A stretch of 64,000 nt of DNA from Altererythrobacter xiamenensis (GCF_900177715.1 NZ_FXWG01000002.1:992001-1056000); one strand, 5' to 3'; shown: positions 17,181 through 27,311, numbered from the stretch's first letter. Translations and numbers: made by a program. The notes: generated by a model not told the origin, from the letters alone.

Positions 17181-18800
17181 CTAGCTGGCGGGCACGGCCT
17201 CACCGCCGCTTACCGTTGCCGGCACTTCCATGAACACCTCCGCACCCGGACCAAGCGGAAGGTCGAACACGACCCACGCGATCGTCAGCGCAAGACCCGA
17301 TATCATCAGGCCCACGGAATAGGGCAGCATGGTCGCGGCGAGCGAGCCGAGGCCGAAGTCCTTCTGCCAGCGTTGGCAGAAGATCAGGATCAGCGGGAAA
17401 TAGACCATCAGCGGTGTGATGATATTGGTCGCGCTGTCGCCGACGCGATAGGCGGCGGTTGCCATTTCGGGCGAGATTCCAAGCAACATGAGCATCGGCA
17501 CCAGAACCGGGCTCAGCAGCGCCCATTTCGCGCTCGCCGAGCCGACGAAGATGTTGAGCAGGGCGGAAACGAGGATGATCGCGGCCAGCAGAGCCCAGGC
17601 GGGCAGACCTGACGATCCAAGGAAGTCCGCGCCCTGAACCGCGAGGATGAGGCCAAGGTTCGACCAGGCGAACATCGCCACGAAGTGTGCGGCGGCAAAG
17701 GCGAGGACGAGGTAGTACGCGAGATCCTCCATCGCGCCGGACATCATCTTCACCAGATCGCGGTGATTGCTGATCGTACCGGCGGCCGAGCCATAGGCCC
17801 AGCCTGCGAGGAGGAAGAGGATGAAGAAGCCTGCGACGAGACTGCGATAGAACGGGTTGAGACGCGCTTCGGGTGTGGCGGTTTCGTCGATCAGCGGCGT
17901 GCCCGGACCGAAGGTGAAGAGCAACCAGAGCGCGACCACGCCGAGAACGGCGAGGCCTGCACGGCGCAGACCCTTGCGCTCACCATCGGTCAGCGCGCGA
18001 TCGCCGTCGGCCACTTCCCCTTGCTGTTCGGGAGAGACGGCATTGCCTGCCATCGAAGCGTTCCACGGGCCAAGGCGCGGCTCGATGATCTTGTCGGTGA
18101 CGTACCAGATCACCGGCAGGAAGACGAAGGTCATCGCCGCGATGAAGTACCAGTTGCCAACGATGTTGGGGGTAAAATCACCGAAGACGGTTTCGACCGC
18201 CGCCTCGGTAATCCCGAAGAGCAGCGCGTCGAGCTGACCGGGCAGGAGGTTGGCCGAGAAGCCGCCCGAGACCCCGGCGAAAGCGGCCGCGATGCCCGCC
18301 ACCGGATGCCGTCCGGCGGCGTGGAAGATGATCCCGGCGAGCGGAATCAGCACCACATAGGCCGCATCGGCGGCAAGGTTTCCAAGCATCCCGACAAGCA
18401 CCACCAGCGGTGTCAGCAGGATCGTGGGAGCGTTGCGCACGCCGGCCCTCATCGCGGTGCCGAACAGTCCTGCACGCTCGGCCACACCGGCGCCCAGCAT
18501 CACGACCAGAACGTATCCCAGCGGATGGAAGTGGGTGAAGGTCTGCGGCATGTCGACCCACAGCCGCTGGATGTTTTCCGGTGAGAGCAGGCTCGATGCG
18601 GTAATGACGCTCGCTGTGCCGGTCGCTTCATCGATCTCGGTCGGGTGAAGCGCCGACCAGCCCAGCAGGCTCGCGACGATCGAGACGAGCACCAGGATCG
18701 CGATAAGCCAGAAGAACAGGAAAACGGGGTCGGGTAGCTTGTTACCGCTTCGTTCGATCCAGCCCAGAATTCCGCGCTGTTCGGCTGCCGCTTCTGCCAT
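17181..18800 (-). CDS. AbgT-family transporter
   Basis: A 539-aa inner-membrane protein with about a dozen hydrophobic segments. The opening ILGWIERSGNKLPDPVFLFF, the motif LGYVLVVMLGAGVAERAGLF, and VGDSATNIITPLMVYFPLIL near the C-terminus are typical of AbgT, a family of aminobenzoyl-glutamate importers, some members of which export sulfonamides. ATG 18800 is chosen because family-like sequence begins there; a longer frame reaches 18890. Only 6 bases separate its stop from that of rbfA. Confidence 0.9.
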   Translation of the reverse strand: MAEAAAEQRGILGWIERSGNKLPDPVFLFFWLIAILVLVSIVASLLGWSALHPTEIDEATGTASVITASSLLSPENIQRLWVDMPQTFTHFHPLGYVLVVMLGAGVAERAGLFGTAMRAGVRNAPTILLTPLVVLVGMLGNLAADAAYVVLIPLAGIIFHAAGRHPVAGIAAAFAGVSGGFSANLLPGQLDALLFGITEAAVETVFGDFTPNIVGNWYFIAAMTFVFLPVIWYVTDKIIEPRLGPWNASMAGNAVSPEQQGEVADGDRALTDGERKGLRRAGLAVLGVVALWLLFTFGPGTPLIDETATPEARLNPFYRSLVAGFFILFLLAGWAYGSAAGTISNHRDLVKMMSGAMEDLAYYLVLAFAAAHFVAMFAWSNLGLILAVQGADFLGSSGLPAWALLAAIILVSALLNIFVGSASAKWALLSPVLVPMLMLLGISPEMATAAYRVGDSATNIITPLMVYFPLILIFCQRWQKDFGLGSLAATMLPYSVGLMISGLALTIAWVVFDLPLGPGAEVFMEVPATVSGGEAVPAS

Positions 18801-18926
18801 TCCCGTTAACCCTCTTCTTGGCGTTGTGGTCCTATCGCTAGCATCGCCACGGGCATATGTCTGCCCTGTGAACGGTGTGATGCACAGCACTGGCTAATAG
18901 TGGGTGGGGGTTTTATTCGAGCGGTC

Positions 18927-19505
18927 ATGGCCAAGCTCTACTTCTACTATGCCAGCATGAATGCTGGGAAATCGACGACGCTGCTGCAAGCCGATTTCAA
19001 CTACCGCGAGCGCGGTATGCACACCATGCTGTGGACCGCTGCGCTGGACGACCGCAGTGAGGAGAAAGCCATCGAAAGCCGGATCGGGCTGGGCGCCGAT
19101 GCGCACAGGTTCACGCCGGAGACAGACCTTTGGGCGGAAATTCAGGGCGCACACAAGGTCGAGCCGCTTGGCTGCGTGCTGGTGGATGAGGCGCAATTCC
19201 TGACGAAAGAGCAGGTCTGGCAACTAGCGCGCGTGGCGGACGAGGCGGGCATACCTGTCCTCTGCTATGGGCTGCGCACGGATTTTCAGGGCGAGCTCTT
19301 CCCCGGTTCGGCAGGGCTGCTCGGCATTGCCGACGCGCTCGTCGAGCTGAAGGCGATCTGCCACTGCGGACGCAAGTCGAGCATGAACCTGCGCGTCGAT
19401 GCCAGCGGCAAGGCGGTGAAGCAGGGCGCGCAGACCGAAATCGGCGGAAACGACCGCTATGTCGCGCTGTGCCGCAGACATTTTACCGAAGCGCTCGATG
19501 GCTGA
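18927..19505 (+). CDS. tdk: thymidine kinase
   Basis: A 192-aa type II thymidine kinase of the nucleotide-salvage pathway. P-loop [13 protein letters not shown] (about 9-21), VLVDEAQFL (Walker B, D-E) and a C-terminal zinc site of which CHCG and CRRH are visible. Start chosen at [16 protein letters not shown]. Overlaps the following GNAT gene by 8 bases. Confidence 0.95.
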   Translation: MAKLYFYYASMNAGKSTTLLQADFNYRERGMHTMLWTAALDDRSEEKAIESRIGLGADAHRFTPETDLWAEIQGAHKVEPLGCVLVDEAQFLTKEQVWQLARVADEAGIPVLCYGLRTDFQGELFPGSAGLLGIADALVELKAICHCGRKSSMNLRVDASGKAVKQGAQTEIGGNDRYVALCRRHFTEALDG

Positions 19506-20034
19506 GCTTGCGGCGCCTCTCGAACTGGCGCCGGTGCGGCTAGAGCCGCTGGACGATCGTCACGTCGAACCGCTCCGCGCTGTTTGCGCCGAGGATCAGG
19601 AGATCTGGGAGATCTATCCGGCCAATTTCGGCGGCGAGCAATTCGACACGGCGCTCGGCATGATGCGCACGATGAGCGACTGGACCAATTTCGCCGCCGT
19701 CGATTGCGCGACCGGCGAAGTGGTCGGGATGAGCCACTATATCCGCCCGACCATCTATGGCGTGATCGAGATCGGCGGGACCTATATTACGCCTCGCGTC
19801 CGTGGCGGCGCATTCAATCACGCGATGAAGAAGCTGATGATCGAACGTGCTTTCGAACAGGGCTTCGTCAAGGTCGAGTTCCGCGTCGACACGCGGAACC
19901 ACCGCTCGATGCGCGCGGTCGAAAAGCTGGGGGCGGTGCGCGAGGGGACGATCCGGCAGGATATCGTCACCTGGACCGGATATCGGCGCGATACCGCACT
20001 TTATGGACTACTAAAGAGCGAGTGGACTGGTTGA
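19498..20034 (+). CDS. GNAT-family N-acetyltransferase
   Basis: A 178-aa RimJ/RimL-like acetyltransferase. [19 protein letters not shown] at the N-terminus, the acetyl-CoA-binding area with [21 protein letters not shown], and [20 protein letters not shown] are typical. The usual Q/R-x-x-G-x-G/A loop is present as RVRGGAFN, slightly divergent. Substrate may be a protein N-terminus or small amine. Overlaps tdk, so likely cotranscribed. Confidence 0.85.
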   Translation: MAELAAPLELAPVRLEPLDDRHVEPLRAVCAEDQEIWEIYPANFGGEQFDTALGMMRTMSDWTNFAAVDCATGEVVGMSHYIRPTIYGVIEIGGTYITPRVRGGAFNHAMKKLMIERAFEQGFVKVEFRVDTRNHRSMRAVEKLGAVREGTIRQDIVTWTGYRRDTALYGLLKSEWTG

Positions 20035-20062
20035 GCGGACCTGCGCGCATTATCTGTCCAGC

Positions 20063-20740
20063 ATGACCGACACGCTTACCCTTGCCATCGTGCTCATCCC
20101 GGCGCTGATCGTCGCCATCGTCTTTCACGAGGTGGCGCATGGCTGGACCGCGCTGGCGCTCGGCGATCCGACGGCTAAGGAGCAAAACCGGCTTTCGCTC
20201 AACCCTCTGCGCCATGTCGATCCCGTGGGCACGATCCTGGTTCCCGGTCTGCTGGCGCTCATGAGTGCGCCGATTTTCGGCTGGGCCAAGCCGGTGCCGG
20301 TCCGCAAGGACCGGCTCGACAATCCGCGCTTCGGCATGATGGCGGTTGCCGCGGCAGGGCCGGGTACCAATTTCGTGCTGGCAGCGGTTGGCGCAATTGC
20401 GCTGGGCCTGCTCGCGCCAACGCTGCAGCCGGATATCAATGCCGAACCGACGCTGGCAGTGCAGGGCCTGTTCTACTTCATCCTGATCAACATCTTCCTC
20501 GGCATCTTCAACCTGTTGCCGATTCCGCCGTTCGACGGATCGCATATTGTCGAGGGGCTGATGCCGCGCCGCTACGTGCACCTTTATGAGAAGCTGCGCC
20601 CCTTCGGCATGCTGCTGTTCCTCGGCCTGGTCCTGCTGACATGGTTTGCGCCCGAATGGGGCGTGCTCGACAAGACGCTCGGCCCGCCGGTCGAATGGGC
20701 CCTGCGCAATTACCTCGCGCTGGCAAACTCTATCAGTTGA
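20063..20740 (+). CDS. site-2 protease family (M50) membrane peptidase
   Basis: A 225-aa integral membrane zinc peptidase. HEVAH (22-26) lies in the first membrane helix and the third ligand is the Asp of NLLPIPPFDGSHIVEG. It lacks PDZ and CBS domains, so it belongs to the small S2P-like class found widely in bacteria. Substrates unknown. The last bases overlap the end of glpD on the other strand. Confidence 0.88.
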   Translation: MTDTLTLAIVLIPALIVAIVFHEVAHGWTALALGDPTAKEQNRLSLNPLRHVDPVGTILVPGLLALMSAPIFGWAKPVPVRKDRLDNPRFGMMAVAAAGPGTNFVLAAVGAIALGLLAPTLQPDINAEPTLAVQGLFYFILINIFLGIFNLLPIPPFDGSHIVEGLMPRRYVHLYEKLRPFGMLLFLGLVLLTWFAPEWGVLDKTLGPPVEWALRNYLALANSIS

Positions 20741-22226
20741 CGTTCTTCGCGAACCAGTCGGCGATGCGTGCCTGCGCGGCTTCGTCCAGATGGAGGCCGA
20801 GCTTGCTGCGCCGCCAGAGGACGTCTGAGGCGCTGCGCGCAAACTCTTCCTCGACCAGGTAGCGCAGTTCGGCTTCGTATAGGTCGCCGCCCATATGCTC
20901 GCCGAGGTCTTCCAGCCCGCTTGCCTCCCCAAGGATCGCTTCGATCCGCGTGCCATATGCGCGCAGCAGGCGCAGGACGCCCTGCGGCCCGAACCAGGGA
21001 TATTTCGCCAAGGTCTCCGCGAAGCAATTGTCGAAGCGCGCCGGGTCGATATCGCCACCGGGCAGCGGCGTGTCGGCTGTCCATGATCCCTCTCCGAAAT
21101 CGCCCAGCTTCTCGAGCGCGTGTTCGGCAAGCTTGCGATAGGTCGTGATCTTTCCGCCGAAGATCGAGAGGACCGGCGCGCCGCCGACCTCGTCCAGATC
21201 GAAGACATAGTCGCGCGTTACGGTCGAATTGTCGGACTTGTGATCGTCGTAGAGCGGGCGCACGCCCGAATAGTCCCACACCGCCTGATCGGGCGAGACG
21301 TCGATCCGCAGGTACTCGTTCACCGCATCGCAAATGTAGCGCCGCTCCTCCTCGGAGATTTCAACATGGTTCGGGTCGCCGGTGAACAGGACGTCGGTCG
21401 TGCCGACCAGCGTGTATTCGCGCTCGTAGGGGATGGCGAAGACGATCCGGTTGTCGCGGTTCTGGAAGATGTAGGCGTGACGGCCTTCGTAGAGCTTGGG
21501 GAAGACGAGGTGGCTGCCTTTAACAAGGCGCAGGTTAGTATGCGCCTCGCTCGGCATGGCCTTGCCGAGCACCGCATCGACCCAGGGCCCGGCGGCGTTG
21601 ACCACCGTGCTGGCGGTGACCGTCTGCTCTCCTTCGGGACCGCTCAGTGTCGCCCTCCAGTGCGTGTCATGCCGTTCCAGCGCGACACATTCGGTGCGCG
21701 TGCGGATTTCTGCGCCGCGATCGCGCGCATCCATGCAGTTGAGCACGACGAGGCGCGAATCCTCGACCCAGCAATCGGAATATTCGAAGCCCTTTGTCAG
21801 CCGGTTTTCCAAGACTTCGCCATGCGGAGGCGCGCGCAGGTTCACCGTTCGCGTGGGTGGCAGCAGCTTTCGTCCGCCGAGATTGTCATAGAGATAGAGG
21901 CCGAGCCGCAGCATCCATTTGGGCCGCAATCCCTTGTCATGCGGCAGCACGAAGCGCAGCGGCCAGATGATGTGCGGGGCGATCCTGAGCAACCGCTCGC
22001 GCTCGATCAGGCTTTCGCGAACGAGGCGGAACTCGAAATGTTCGAGATAGCGAAGACCGCCGTGAACCAGCTTGGTCGAGGCGCTGGAGGTATGGCTGGC
22101 GAGATCGTCCTTCTCGACCAGCAGCACTTTTGCGCCGCGCCCCGCCGCATCGCGGGCGATGCCCGCGCCGTTGATGCCGCCGCCGATGATGAGGAGATCG
22201 TATTGGCTTTCCACGCTGGCAGGCAT
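20733..22226 (-). CDS. glpD: aerobic glycerol-3-phosphate dehydrogenase
   Basis: A 497-aa FAD enzyme that oxidises glycerol-3-phosphate to dihydroxyacetone phosphate at the inner membrane and feeds quinones. DLLIIGGGINGAGIARDAAGRG (residues 9-30) is the FAD-binding motif; RYLEHFEFRLVRESLIERERL and PLPGGDIDP-type C-terminal sequence are typical. No glpF or glpK is adjacent. Divergent from truB, with 34 bases between starts. Confidence 0.95.
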   Translation of the reverse strand: MPASVESQYDLLIIGGGINGAGIARDAAGRGAKVLLVEKDDLASHTSSASTKLVHGGLRYLEHFEFRLVRESLIERERLLRIAPHIIWPLRFVLPHDKGLRPKWMLRLGLYLYDNLGGRKLLPPTRTVNLRAPPHGEVLENRLTKGFEYSDCWVEDSRLVVLNCMDARDRGAEIRTRTECVALERHDTHWRATLSGPEGEQTVTASTVVNAAGPWVDAVLGKAMPSEAHTNLRLVKGSHLVFPKLYEGRHAYIFQNRDNRIVFAIPYEREYTLVGTTDVLFTGDPNHVEISEEERRYICDAVNEYLRIDVSPDQAVWDYSGVRPLYDDHKSDNSTVTRDYVFDLDEVGGAPVLSIFGGKITTYRKLAEHALEKLGDFGEGSWTADTPLPGGDIDPARFDNCFAETLAKYPWFGPQGVLRLLRAYGTRIEAILGEASGLEDLGEHMGGDLYEAELRYLVEEEFARSASDVLWRRSKLGLHLDEAAQARIADWFAKNVN

Positions 22227-22260
22227 GGCGCGGGCGGCTCCATTTGGCTAGAGGGACCGC

Positions 22261-23265
22261 GTGACCGATACCAAAAAACCTGCACCAAATGGCTGGATCA
22301 TCCTCGACAAGCCGCGCGAACTCGGCTCGACCCAGGCAGTCGCGGCGGTAAAGCGGAACCTGCGCGAAGGCGGCTATGCCAAGGCGAAGGTGGGGCACGG
22401 CGGGACGCTCGACCCGCTGGCCGAAGGCGTGCTGCCCATCGCGCTGGGCGAGGCGACCAAGCTCGCCGGGCGGATGCTCGATGCGAGCAAGATCTACGAG
22501 TTCACCGTGCAGTTCGGCGAGGAAACCGACACGCTCGACACCGAGGGAGAGGTGGTCAAGCGAACCGACCGTCGCCCGCCGATGGCTGCGGTCGCGGCCG
22601 TGCTCGATCATTTCACCGGCGAGATCGAGCAGGTTCCGCCCGCCTATTCCGCGATCAAGATCGACGGCGAGCGCGCCTATGACCGGGCGCGGGCGGGGGA
22701 GGATGTCGAGATCAAGACGCGGCGTGTAACGGTGCATTCGCTCGACATGGCGTCGACTTATGAGGCAGGGCAGGAAGTGGACTCCGCCTTTAGCACCACG
22801 CGCGGCCGGCCCGACCCTTACGATCCCTCAGCCCCGCTCGAATTGGCGGAAAGCGTCACGCTCATCGCGCATGTGTCCAAGGGCACATATATCCGCAGCC
22901 TCGCACGGGACATCGCGCATGCCCTTGGAACTTACGGCCACGTCACTTATCTAAGGCGGATCAAGGCCGGCCCGTTCCGCGAGGAACAGGCGATTTCGCT
23001 GGACAAATTGAACGAAATCGGTAAGGGCGCGCCACTTCAAGACCTACTCCTGCCGCTCGAGGCGGGGCTGGACGACATCCCGGCCCTTTCACTCGATCCC
23101 GATAGTGCGCAGGCGGCCCGCCAGGGCCGGGTTCTTTCGGGAATGCCCCAAAGCGACGGGCTCTATTTTGCGAAGCTGGGCGATGTCCCGGTTGCGCTGA
23201 TGGAAGTCAGTGGCGGGACGGCCAAAGTCGTCAGGGGTTTCAATCTTCCAGATGTCGCTGAGTAA
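22261..23265 (+). CDS. truB: tRNA pseudouridine(55) synthase
   Basis: A 334-aa TruB that makes pseudouridine 55 in tRNA. GWIILDKPRELGSTQAV at the N-terminus and KVGHGGTLDPLAEGVLPIALG with the catalytic Asp are clear. It uses GTG as start. A segment near residues 160-185 (EVDSAFSTTRGRPDPYDPSAP) is an insertion compared with E. coli TruB. It resumes the operon broken after rbfA and is followed 12 bases later by rpsO. Confidence 0.95.
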   Translation: MTDTKKPAPNGWIILDKPRELGSTQAVAAVKRNLREGGYAKAKVGHGGTLDPLAEGVLPIALGEATKLAGRMLDASKIYEFTVQFGEETDTLDTEGEVVKRTDRRPPMAAVAAVLDHFTGEIEQVPPAYSAIKIDGERAYDRARAGEDVEIKTRRVTVHSLDMASTYEAGQEVDSAFSTTRGRPDPYDPSAPLELAESVTLIAHVSKGTYIRSLARDIAHALGTYGHVTYLRRIKAGPFREEQAISLDKLNEIGKGAPLQDLLLPLEAGLDDIPALSLDPDSAQAARQGRVLSGMPQSDGLYFAKLGDVPVALMEVSGGTAKVVRGFNLPDVAE

Positions 23266-23277
23266 GTGAGAACATAC

Positions 23278-23547
23278 ATGTCGGTAACTGCCGAAAAGAA
23301 AACGGAAATCATCAAGGACAACGCCCAGGGCAACAATGACACGGGCAGTCCGGAAGTTCAGGTCGCGATCCTCACCGAGCGCATTCGCAACCTTACCGAA
23401 CATTTCAAGGATCATCACAAGGACAACCACTCGCGTCGTGGTCTGCTGATGATGGTCAACAAGCGCCGCAACCTTCTTGCCTATCTGAAGAAGAAGGACG
23501 TGGAGCGCTACAACGCGCTGATCCAGAAGCTGGGTCTTCGTAAGTAA
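23278..23547 (+). CDS. rpsO: 30S ribosomal protein S15
   Basis: An 89-aa S15. [20 protein letters not shown] and DHHSRRGLL-like sequence ([19 protein letters not shown]) are conserved, and length is exactly typical. The start at 23278 gives the normal MSVTAEKK N-terminus. A terminator follows closely. Confidence 0.97.
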   Translation: MSVTAEKKTEIIKDNAQGNNDTGSPEVQVAILTERIRNLTEHFKDHHKDNHSRRGLLMMVNKRRNLLAYLKKKDVERYNALIQKLGLRK

Positions 23548-23556
23548 GAGTTTTGC

Positions 23557-23588
23557 AAGGGGCGGCTCAAAGGCCGCCCTTTGTTTTT
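23557..23588 (+). terminator. rho-independent terminator after rpsO
   Basis: AAGGGGCGGC, a short loop and GCCGCCCTTTG followed by TTTTT. It separates rpsO from the pnp leader, though read-through is common at this point in other bacteria. Confidence 0.82.
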
Positions 23589-23592
23589 GGAA

Positions 23593-23635
23593 GGATCGCA
23601 CGAAAAGTGGAACCCGGTTTTCGGGTTCGCGATCC
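23593..23635 (+). promoter_or_regulatory. long hairpin in the pnp leader (REP-like palindrome)
   Basis: Nested inverted repeats GGATCGC/GCGATCC (23593-23599, 23629-23635) and GAACCCG/CGGGTTC (23610-23616, 23622-23628) form a long stem with an internal asymmetry. The core ACGAAAAGTGGAACCCGGTT resembles palindromic repeats scattered in alphaproteobacterial genomes. In E. coli an RNase III-cut hairpin at this place controls PNPase; a similar role here is inference. Confidence 0.5.
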
Positions 23636-23776
23636 GACCCAAGTCTGCCTTCCAAGCAATTCGGCTGGGAGCGGACGAAAGGGGCGCGATTAGCCCCGCA
23701 CCGGACCGGGACGGAATACCCGGAATATGTAGGCCCCGCGCGGCAATAAGGCCCCCCGGGTTCATAAGGAAAATCA

Positions 23777-26080
23777 ATGTTCGACAAGAAAACTGTATCG
23801 CTGGAGTGGGGCGGAAAGACCCTCACCCTCGAAACCGGTCAGATTGCCCGTCAGGCTGACGGCGCCGTTCTGGCCACCTATGGCGAAACCGTGGTGCTGT
23901 GCGCCGTGACCGCCGCCAAGAGCGTCAAGGAAGGGCAGGACTTCTTCCCGCTGACCGTTCACTACCAGGAGAAATTCTCGGCAGCCGGCCGCATTCCGGG
24001 CGGCTTCTTCAAGCGCGAAGGCCGCGCGACCGAGAAGGAAACGCTGACCTCCCGCCTGATCGACCGCCCCGTGCGTCCGCTCTTCCCGGAAGGCTTCTAC
24101 AACGAAATCAACGTCATCGCGCAGGTCCTTTCCTACGACGGTGAGACCGAACCCGATATCGTCGCGATGATTGCCGCTTCGGCTGCGCTGACCATCTCGG
24201 GCGTGCCCTTCATGGGCCCGATCGGCGCTGCACGCGTCGGCTTCCGCAATGGCGAATACGAACTCAACCCGAGCCTCGACAAGGCGCTCGACGAAGAAGG
24301 TCGTCTCGACCTCGTCGTTGCCGCGACGCAGGACGCGGTGATGATGGTCGAGTCCGAAGCCAAGGAACTGACCGAGGAAGAAATGCTCGGCGCCGTCATG
24401 TTCGCGCATGAGGAAAGCCGCAAGGTCATCGGTGCGATCATCGATCTCGCCGAACAGGCTGCCAAGGAGCCGTGGGAACTCGACAAGGTCGAAGACAAGT
24501 CGGCGACCCTCGAAGAGCTGCGCGGCGTCATCGGTGACGATCTGGCTGCTGCTTACAAGATCACCGACAAGTCGGCCCGTCAGGACGCAGTCAATGCCGC
24601 CCGCGAAAAGGCGCGCGAGCATTATGCCGATCTCGCCGAGAGCGATCCGGCCGAATACATGGGCCGTCTCAAGCTGGTGAAGAAGCTGGAAAGCGACATC
24701 GTGCGCAAGGCGATCCTCAAGGATGGCCAGCGTATCGACGGCCGCAAGACCGACCAGGTCCGCCCGATCGAGGCGATGGTCGGCCTGCTTCCGCGTACGC
24801 ACGGTTCGGCGCTGTTCACCCGCGGCGAGACGCAGGCGATCTGCACCACCACGCTTGGCACCAAGGATGCCGAGCAGATGATCGATGGTCTGGAGGGTCT
24901 CTCCTACAACCACTTCATGCTGCACTATAACTTCCCGCCCTATTCGGTCGGCGAAGTGGGCCGCTTCGGCTTCACCAGCCGCCGCGAAACCGGCCACGGC
25001 AAGCTCGCATGGCGTGCGCTGCACCCGGTTCTGCCCGATCACGAGGACTTCCCGTACACGATCCGCATTCTGTCGGACATCACCGAGTCGAACGGCTCGA
25101 GCTCGATGGCGACCGTCTGCGGTGGCTGTCTGTCGATGATGGACGCCGGCGTTCCGATCGAACGTCCGGTTTCCGGCATCGCCATGGGGCTTATCCTCGA
25201 AGGCGACGAGTTCACCGTGCTTTCGGACATCCTGGGCGACGAGGACCACCTCGGCGACATGGACTTCAAGGTGGCCGGTTCGGAGAAGGGCATCACCTCG
25301 CTCCAGATGGACATCAAGGTTGCCGGTATCACCAAGGAAATCATGCAGACCGCGCTGGAGCAGGCGAAAGCCGGCCGGGCGCACATCCTGGGTGAAATGA
25401 ACAAGGCGCTGGGCTCCGCACGCAGCGGCGTTTCGAAGCACGCTCCGCGTATCGAAACGATGCAGATCGACAAATCGAAGATCCGTGACGTTATCGGCAC
25501 GGGCGGCAAGGTCATCCGCGAGATCGTCGCCGAAACCGGTGCCAAGGTCGACATCGATGACGAAGGCGTGATCAAGATCAGTTCTTCGAATGCCGATGAA
25601 ATCGAAGCCGCGAAGAAGTGGATCGAAGGCATCGTCGAGGAAGCCGAAGTCGGCAAGATCTACACCGGCAAGGTCGTCAACATCGTCGACTTCGGTGCGT
25701 TCGTGAACTTCATGGGCGGCAAGGACGGTCTCGTCCACGTCAGCGAAATGAAGAACGAGCGGGTCGAGAAGCCGACCGACGTCGTTTCCGAAGGCCAGGA
25801 AGTAAAGGTCAAGGTCCTCGAGATCGACAACCGCGGCAAGGTCCGCCTGTCGATGCGCGTCGTCGATCAGGAAACCGGCGAAGAGCTGGAAGACACCCGC
25901 CCGCCGCGCGAACCGCGTGGTGACCGTGGTGGCGACCGCCGTGGACCGCGCGGCAACCGTGACCGTGGTGGTCGTGGCGGTGACCGTGGCGGACGTCGCG
26001 GCGGCCGTGATGGTGGTGACGGCGGCAGCAAGGGCGGCGACGATGGCGCAGCCCATGTGCCGGACTTCCTGAAGGACTGA
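23777..26080 (+). CDS. pnp: polyribonucleotide nucleotidyltransferase (PNPase)
   Basis: A 767-aa phosphorolytic 3'-5' exoribonuclease. Two RNase PH-like domains ([20 protein letters not shown] in the first, [13 protein letters not shown] in the second), a KH domain ([11 protein letters not shown]) and an S1 domain ([17 protein letters not shown]) are in order. The C-terminal tail from about residue 712 is rich in Arg-Gly-Asp repeats and ends [10 protein letters not shown], a likely RNA- or RNase E-contacting extension. ATG follows AAGGAAAATCA. Confidence 0.97.
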   Translation: MFDKKTVSLEWGGKTLTLETGQIARQADGAVLATYGETVVLCAVTAAKSVKEGQDFFPLTVHYQEKFSAAGRIPGGFFKREGRATEKETLTSRLIDRPVRPLFPEGFYNEINVIAQVLSYDGETEPDIVAMIAASAALTISGVPFMGPIGAARVGFRNGEYELNPSLDKALDEEGRLDLVVAATQDAVMMVESEAKELTEEEMLGAVMFAHEESRKVIGAIIDLAEQAAKEPWELDKVEDKSATLEELRGVIGDDLAAAYKITDKSARQDAVNAAREKAREHYADLAESDPAEYMGRLKLVKKLESDIVRKAILKDGQRIDGRKTDQVRPIEAMVGLLPRTHGSALFTRGETQAICTTTLGTKDAEQMIDGLEGLSYNHFMLHYNFPPYSVGEVGRFGFTSRRETGHGKLAWRALHPVLPDHEDFPYTIRILSDITESNGSSSMATVCGGCLSMMDAGVPIERPVSGIAMGLILEGDEFTVLSDILGDEDHLGDMDFKVAGSEKGITSLQMDIKVAGITKEIMQTALEQAKAGRAHILGEMNKALGSARSGVSKHAPRIETMQIDKSKIRDVIGTGGKVIREIVAETGAKVDIDDEGVIKISSSNADEIEAAKKWIEGIVEEAEVGKIYTGKVVNIVDFGAFVNFMGGKDGLVHVSEMKNERVEKPTDVVSEGQEVKVKVLEIDNRGKVRLSMRVVDQETGEELEDTRPPREPRGDRGGDRRGPRGNRDRGGRGGDRGGRRGGRDGGDGGSKGGDDGAAHVPDFLKD

Positions 26081-26103
26081 TCCTTCAAGAACCTAAACAC
26101 AAG

Positions 26104-26133
26104 AAGGGCCGCTCGACAGGGCGGCCCTTTTTG
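26104..26133 (+). terminator. rho-independent terminator after pnp
   Basis: Perfect 9-bp stem AAGGGCCGC / GCGGCCCTT followed by TTTTG; it closes the translation and RNA-decay cluster. Confidence 0.92.
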
Positions 26134-26163
26134 TTTGGCGCGACGCGCTATAGAGAGAAAACC

Positions 26164-26844
26164 ATGCTTCCACGCGAAACCATAGACACCGCGCAAATCC
26201 CGGGCGGCGACACGCTGACGCTGATCAGTCACGGTCGCGACTTCATCATCATGCTCGGACGTGACGAGCTGATGGGCACGCGAATGCAATATTCGGAGGA
26301 ACAGCTTGCGGTGCTGACGCTGGCGGAACTCTCCGCCGCCGCGCCGCGCATGCTGATCGGCGGATATGGCATGGGCTTCACCTATCGCGCGGCGCTGGCG
26401 GAGGCTCCCGAGGGGGCCGAGGTGGTCGTCGCCGAAGTGGTGCCGGAAATCCTCGACTGGGCGAGGGGGCCTCTGGCGCATCTGACCGGCGAAACACTCG
26501 ACGATCCACGCGGGGAAATCGTGCTGTGCGATGTCGCGGCGCTGATCGACGATGCCAATGACGGCACTTGCCACAAGTTCGATGCGATCCTGCTCGATGT
26601 CGACAACGGTCCCGACGGAATCGTGCGCGACGGGAACGAGAGGCTCTATTCGCGCACCGGATTGGCCAAGGCGCGCGAGGCGCTCAACCCCGGCGGCATC
26701 CTCGCCGTGTGGTCAGCTGCGCCCGATCACAAGTTCACCAAGCGCCTGAAGGATGCAGGCTTCGACGTCGAGGTGCGCGAAGTGCGCGCGCGACCGAACA
26801 ACAAGGGCCCGCGCCACACGATCTGGTTCGCAAAGAAGGGCTAG
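26164..26844 (+). CDS. spermidine synthase-like / class I SAM-dependent methyltransferase fold protein
   Basis: A 226-aa protein with the nucleotide-binding fold of spermidine synthase-like proteins: RMLIGGYGMGFTYRAAL (glycine-rich loop), VVVAEVVPEILDWAR (acidic residue ending strand 2) and DAILLDVDNGPDGIV, followed by LNPGGILAVWSAAPD. Similar proteins are annotated as spermidine synthase, but the catalytic Asp-x-x-Asp pair cannot be assigned with confidence. Could be a methyltransferase or a polyamine-type transferase. Confidence 0.7.
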   Translation: MLPRETIDTAQIPGGDTLTLISHGRDFIIMLGRDELMGTRMQYSEEQLAVLTLAELSAAAPRMLIGGYGMGFTYRAALAEAPEGAEVVVAEVVPEILDWARGPLAHLTGETLDDPRGEIVLCDVAALIDDANDGTCHKFDAILLDVDNGPDGIVRDGNERLYSRTGLAKAREALNPGGILAVWSAAPDHKFTKRLKDAGFDVEVREVRARPNNKGPRHTIWFAKKG

Positions 26845-26919
26845 TTTGCCGAACGTCCGAGTATGGGCGTTCTTCGTTGGCCGCTGGAACAACGCAGTCC
26901 AAATCTCTAGATTGTTGCA

Positions 26920-27252
26920 ATGGAAGCTCGGCAACTGTTTGAACGCGTCCGCACCTCGTGGCCGAACTCCATCATTTTGAAGGGCGATGCAAGTTCAAGC
27001 GAAGAGGACCCTATTTGGAGCGTGGTGCATTGCTACGACAGTCTGGAGCCCAAGTTTGCCGACGATGACTGGCTCGTCATAGGGGCTTGGTCTTTCCATC
27101 AAGCCCTGTCGGAACTCGCTAGGCTCAACATACAAAGCGGTTTGGAAGCAGTGCATCCGGCTGACGTTTCGTTTGAAGCTTTCGACGCGAACATGCGTGA
27201 GAATCTCGCTGACGAGACATGGGCGGAAGAGCGCTCACGCTACAGGCACTGA
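26920..27252 (+). CDS. hypothetical protein (110 aa)
   Basis: A short acidic protein with several aromatic residues (DDDWLVIGAWSFHQALSEL) and no membrane segment or signal peptide. No family is recognised. Base composition is less GC-rich than the flanking genes and no good ribosome site precedes the ATG, so it may be a recently gained gene or partly degraded. Confidence 0.45.
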   Translation: MEARQLFERVRTSWPNSIILKGDASSSEEDPIWSVVHCYDSLEPKFADDDWLVIGAWSFHQALSELARLNIQSGLEAVHPADVSFEAFDANMRENLADETWAEERSRYRH

Positions 27253-27311
27253 TCCGGTATGAACGTCCACAATCGGGTCGATAGCGGAAGTGCTTACACC
27301 ACCGAGCTGGT

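Noticed and set aside
23774-26056. 760-codon minus-strand frame opposite pnp
   Set aside because: Antisense of a clear PNPase; composition follows the codon pattern of the other strand.
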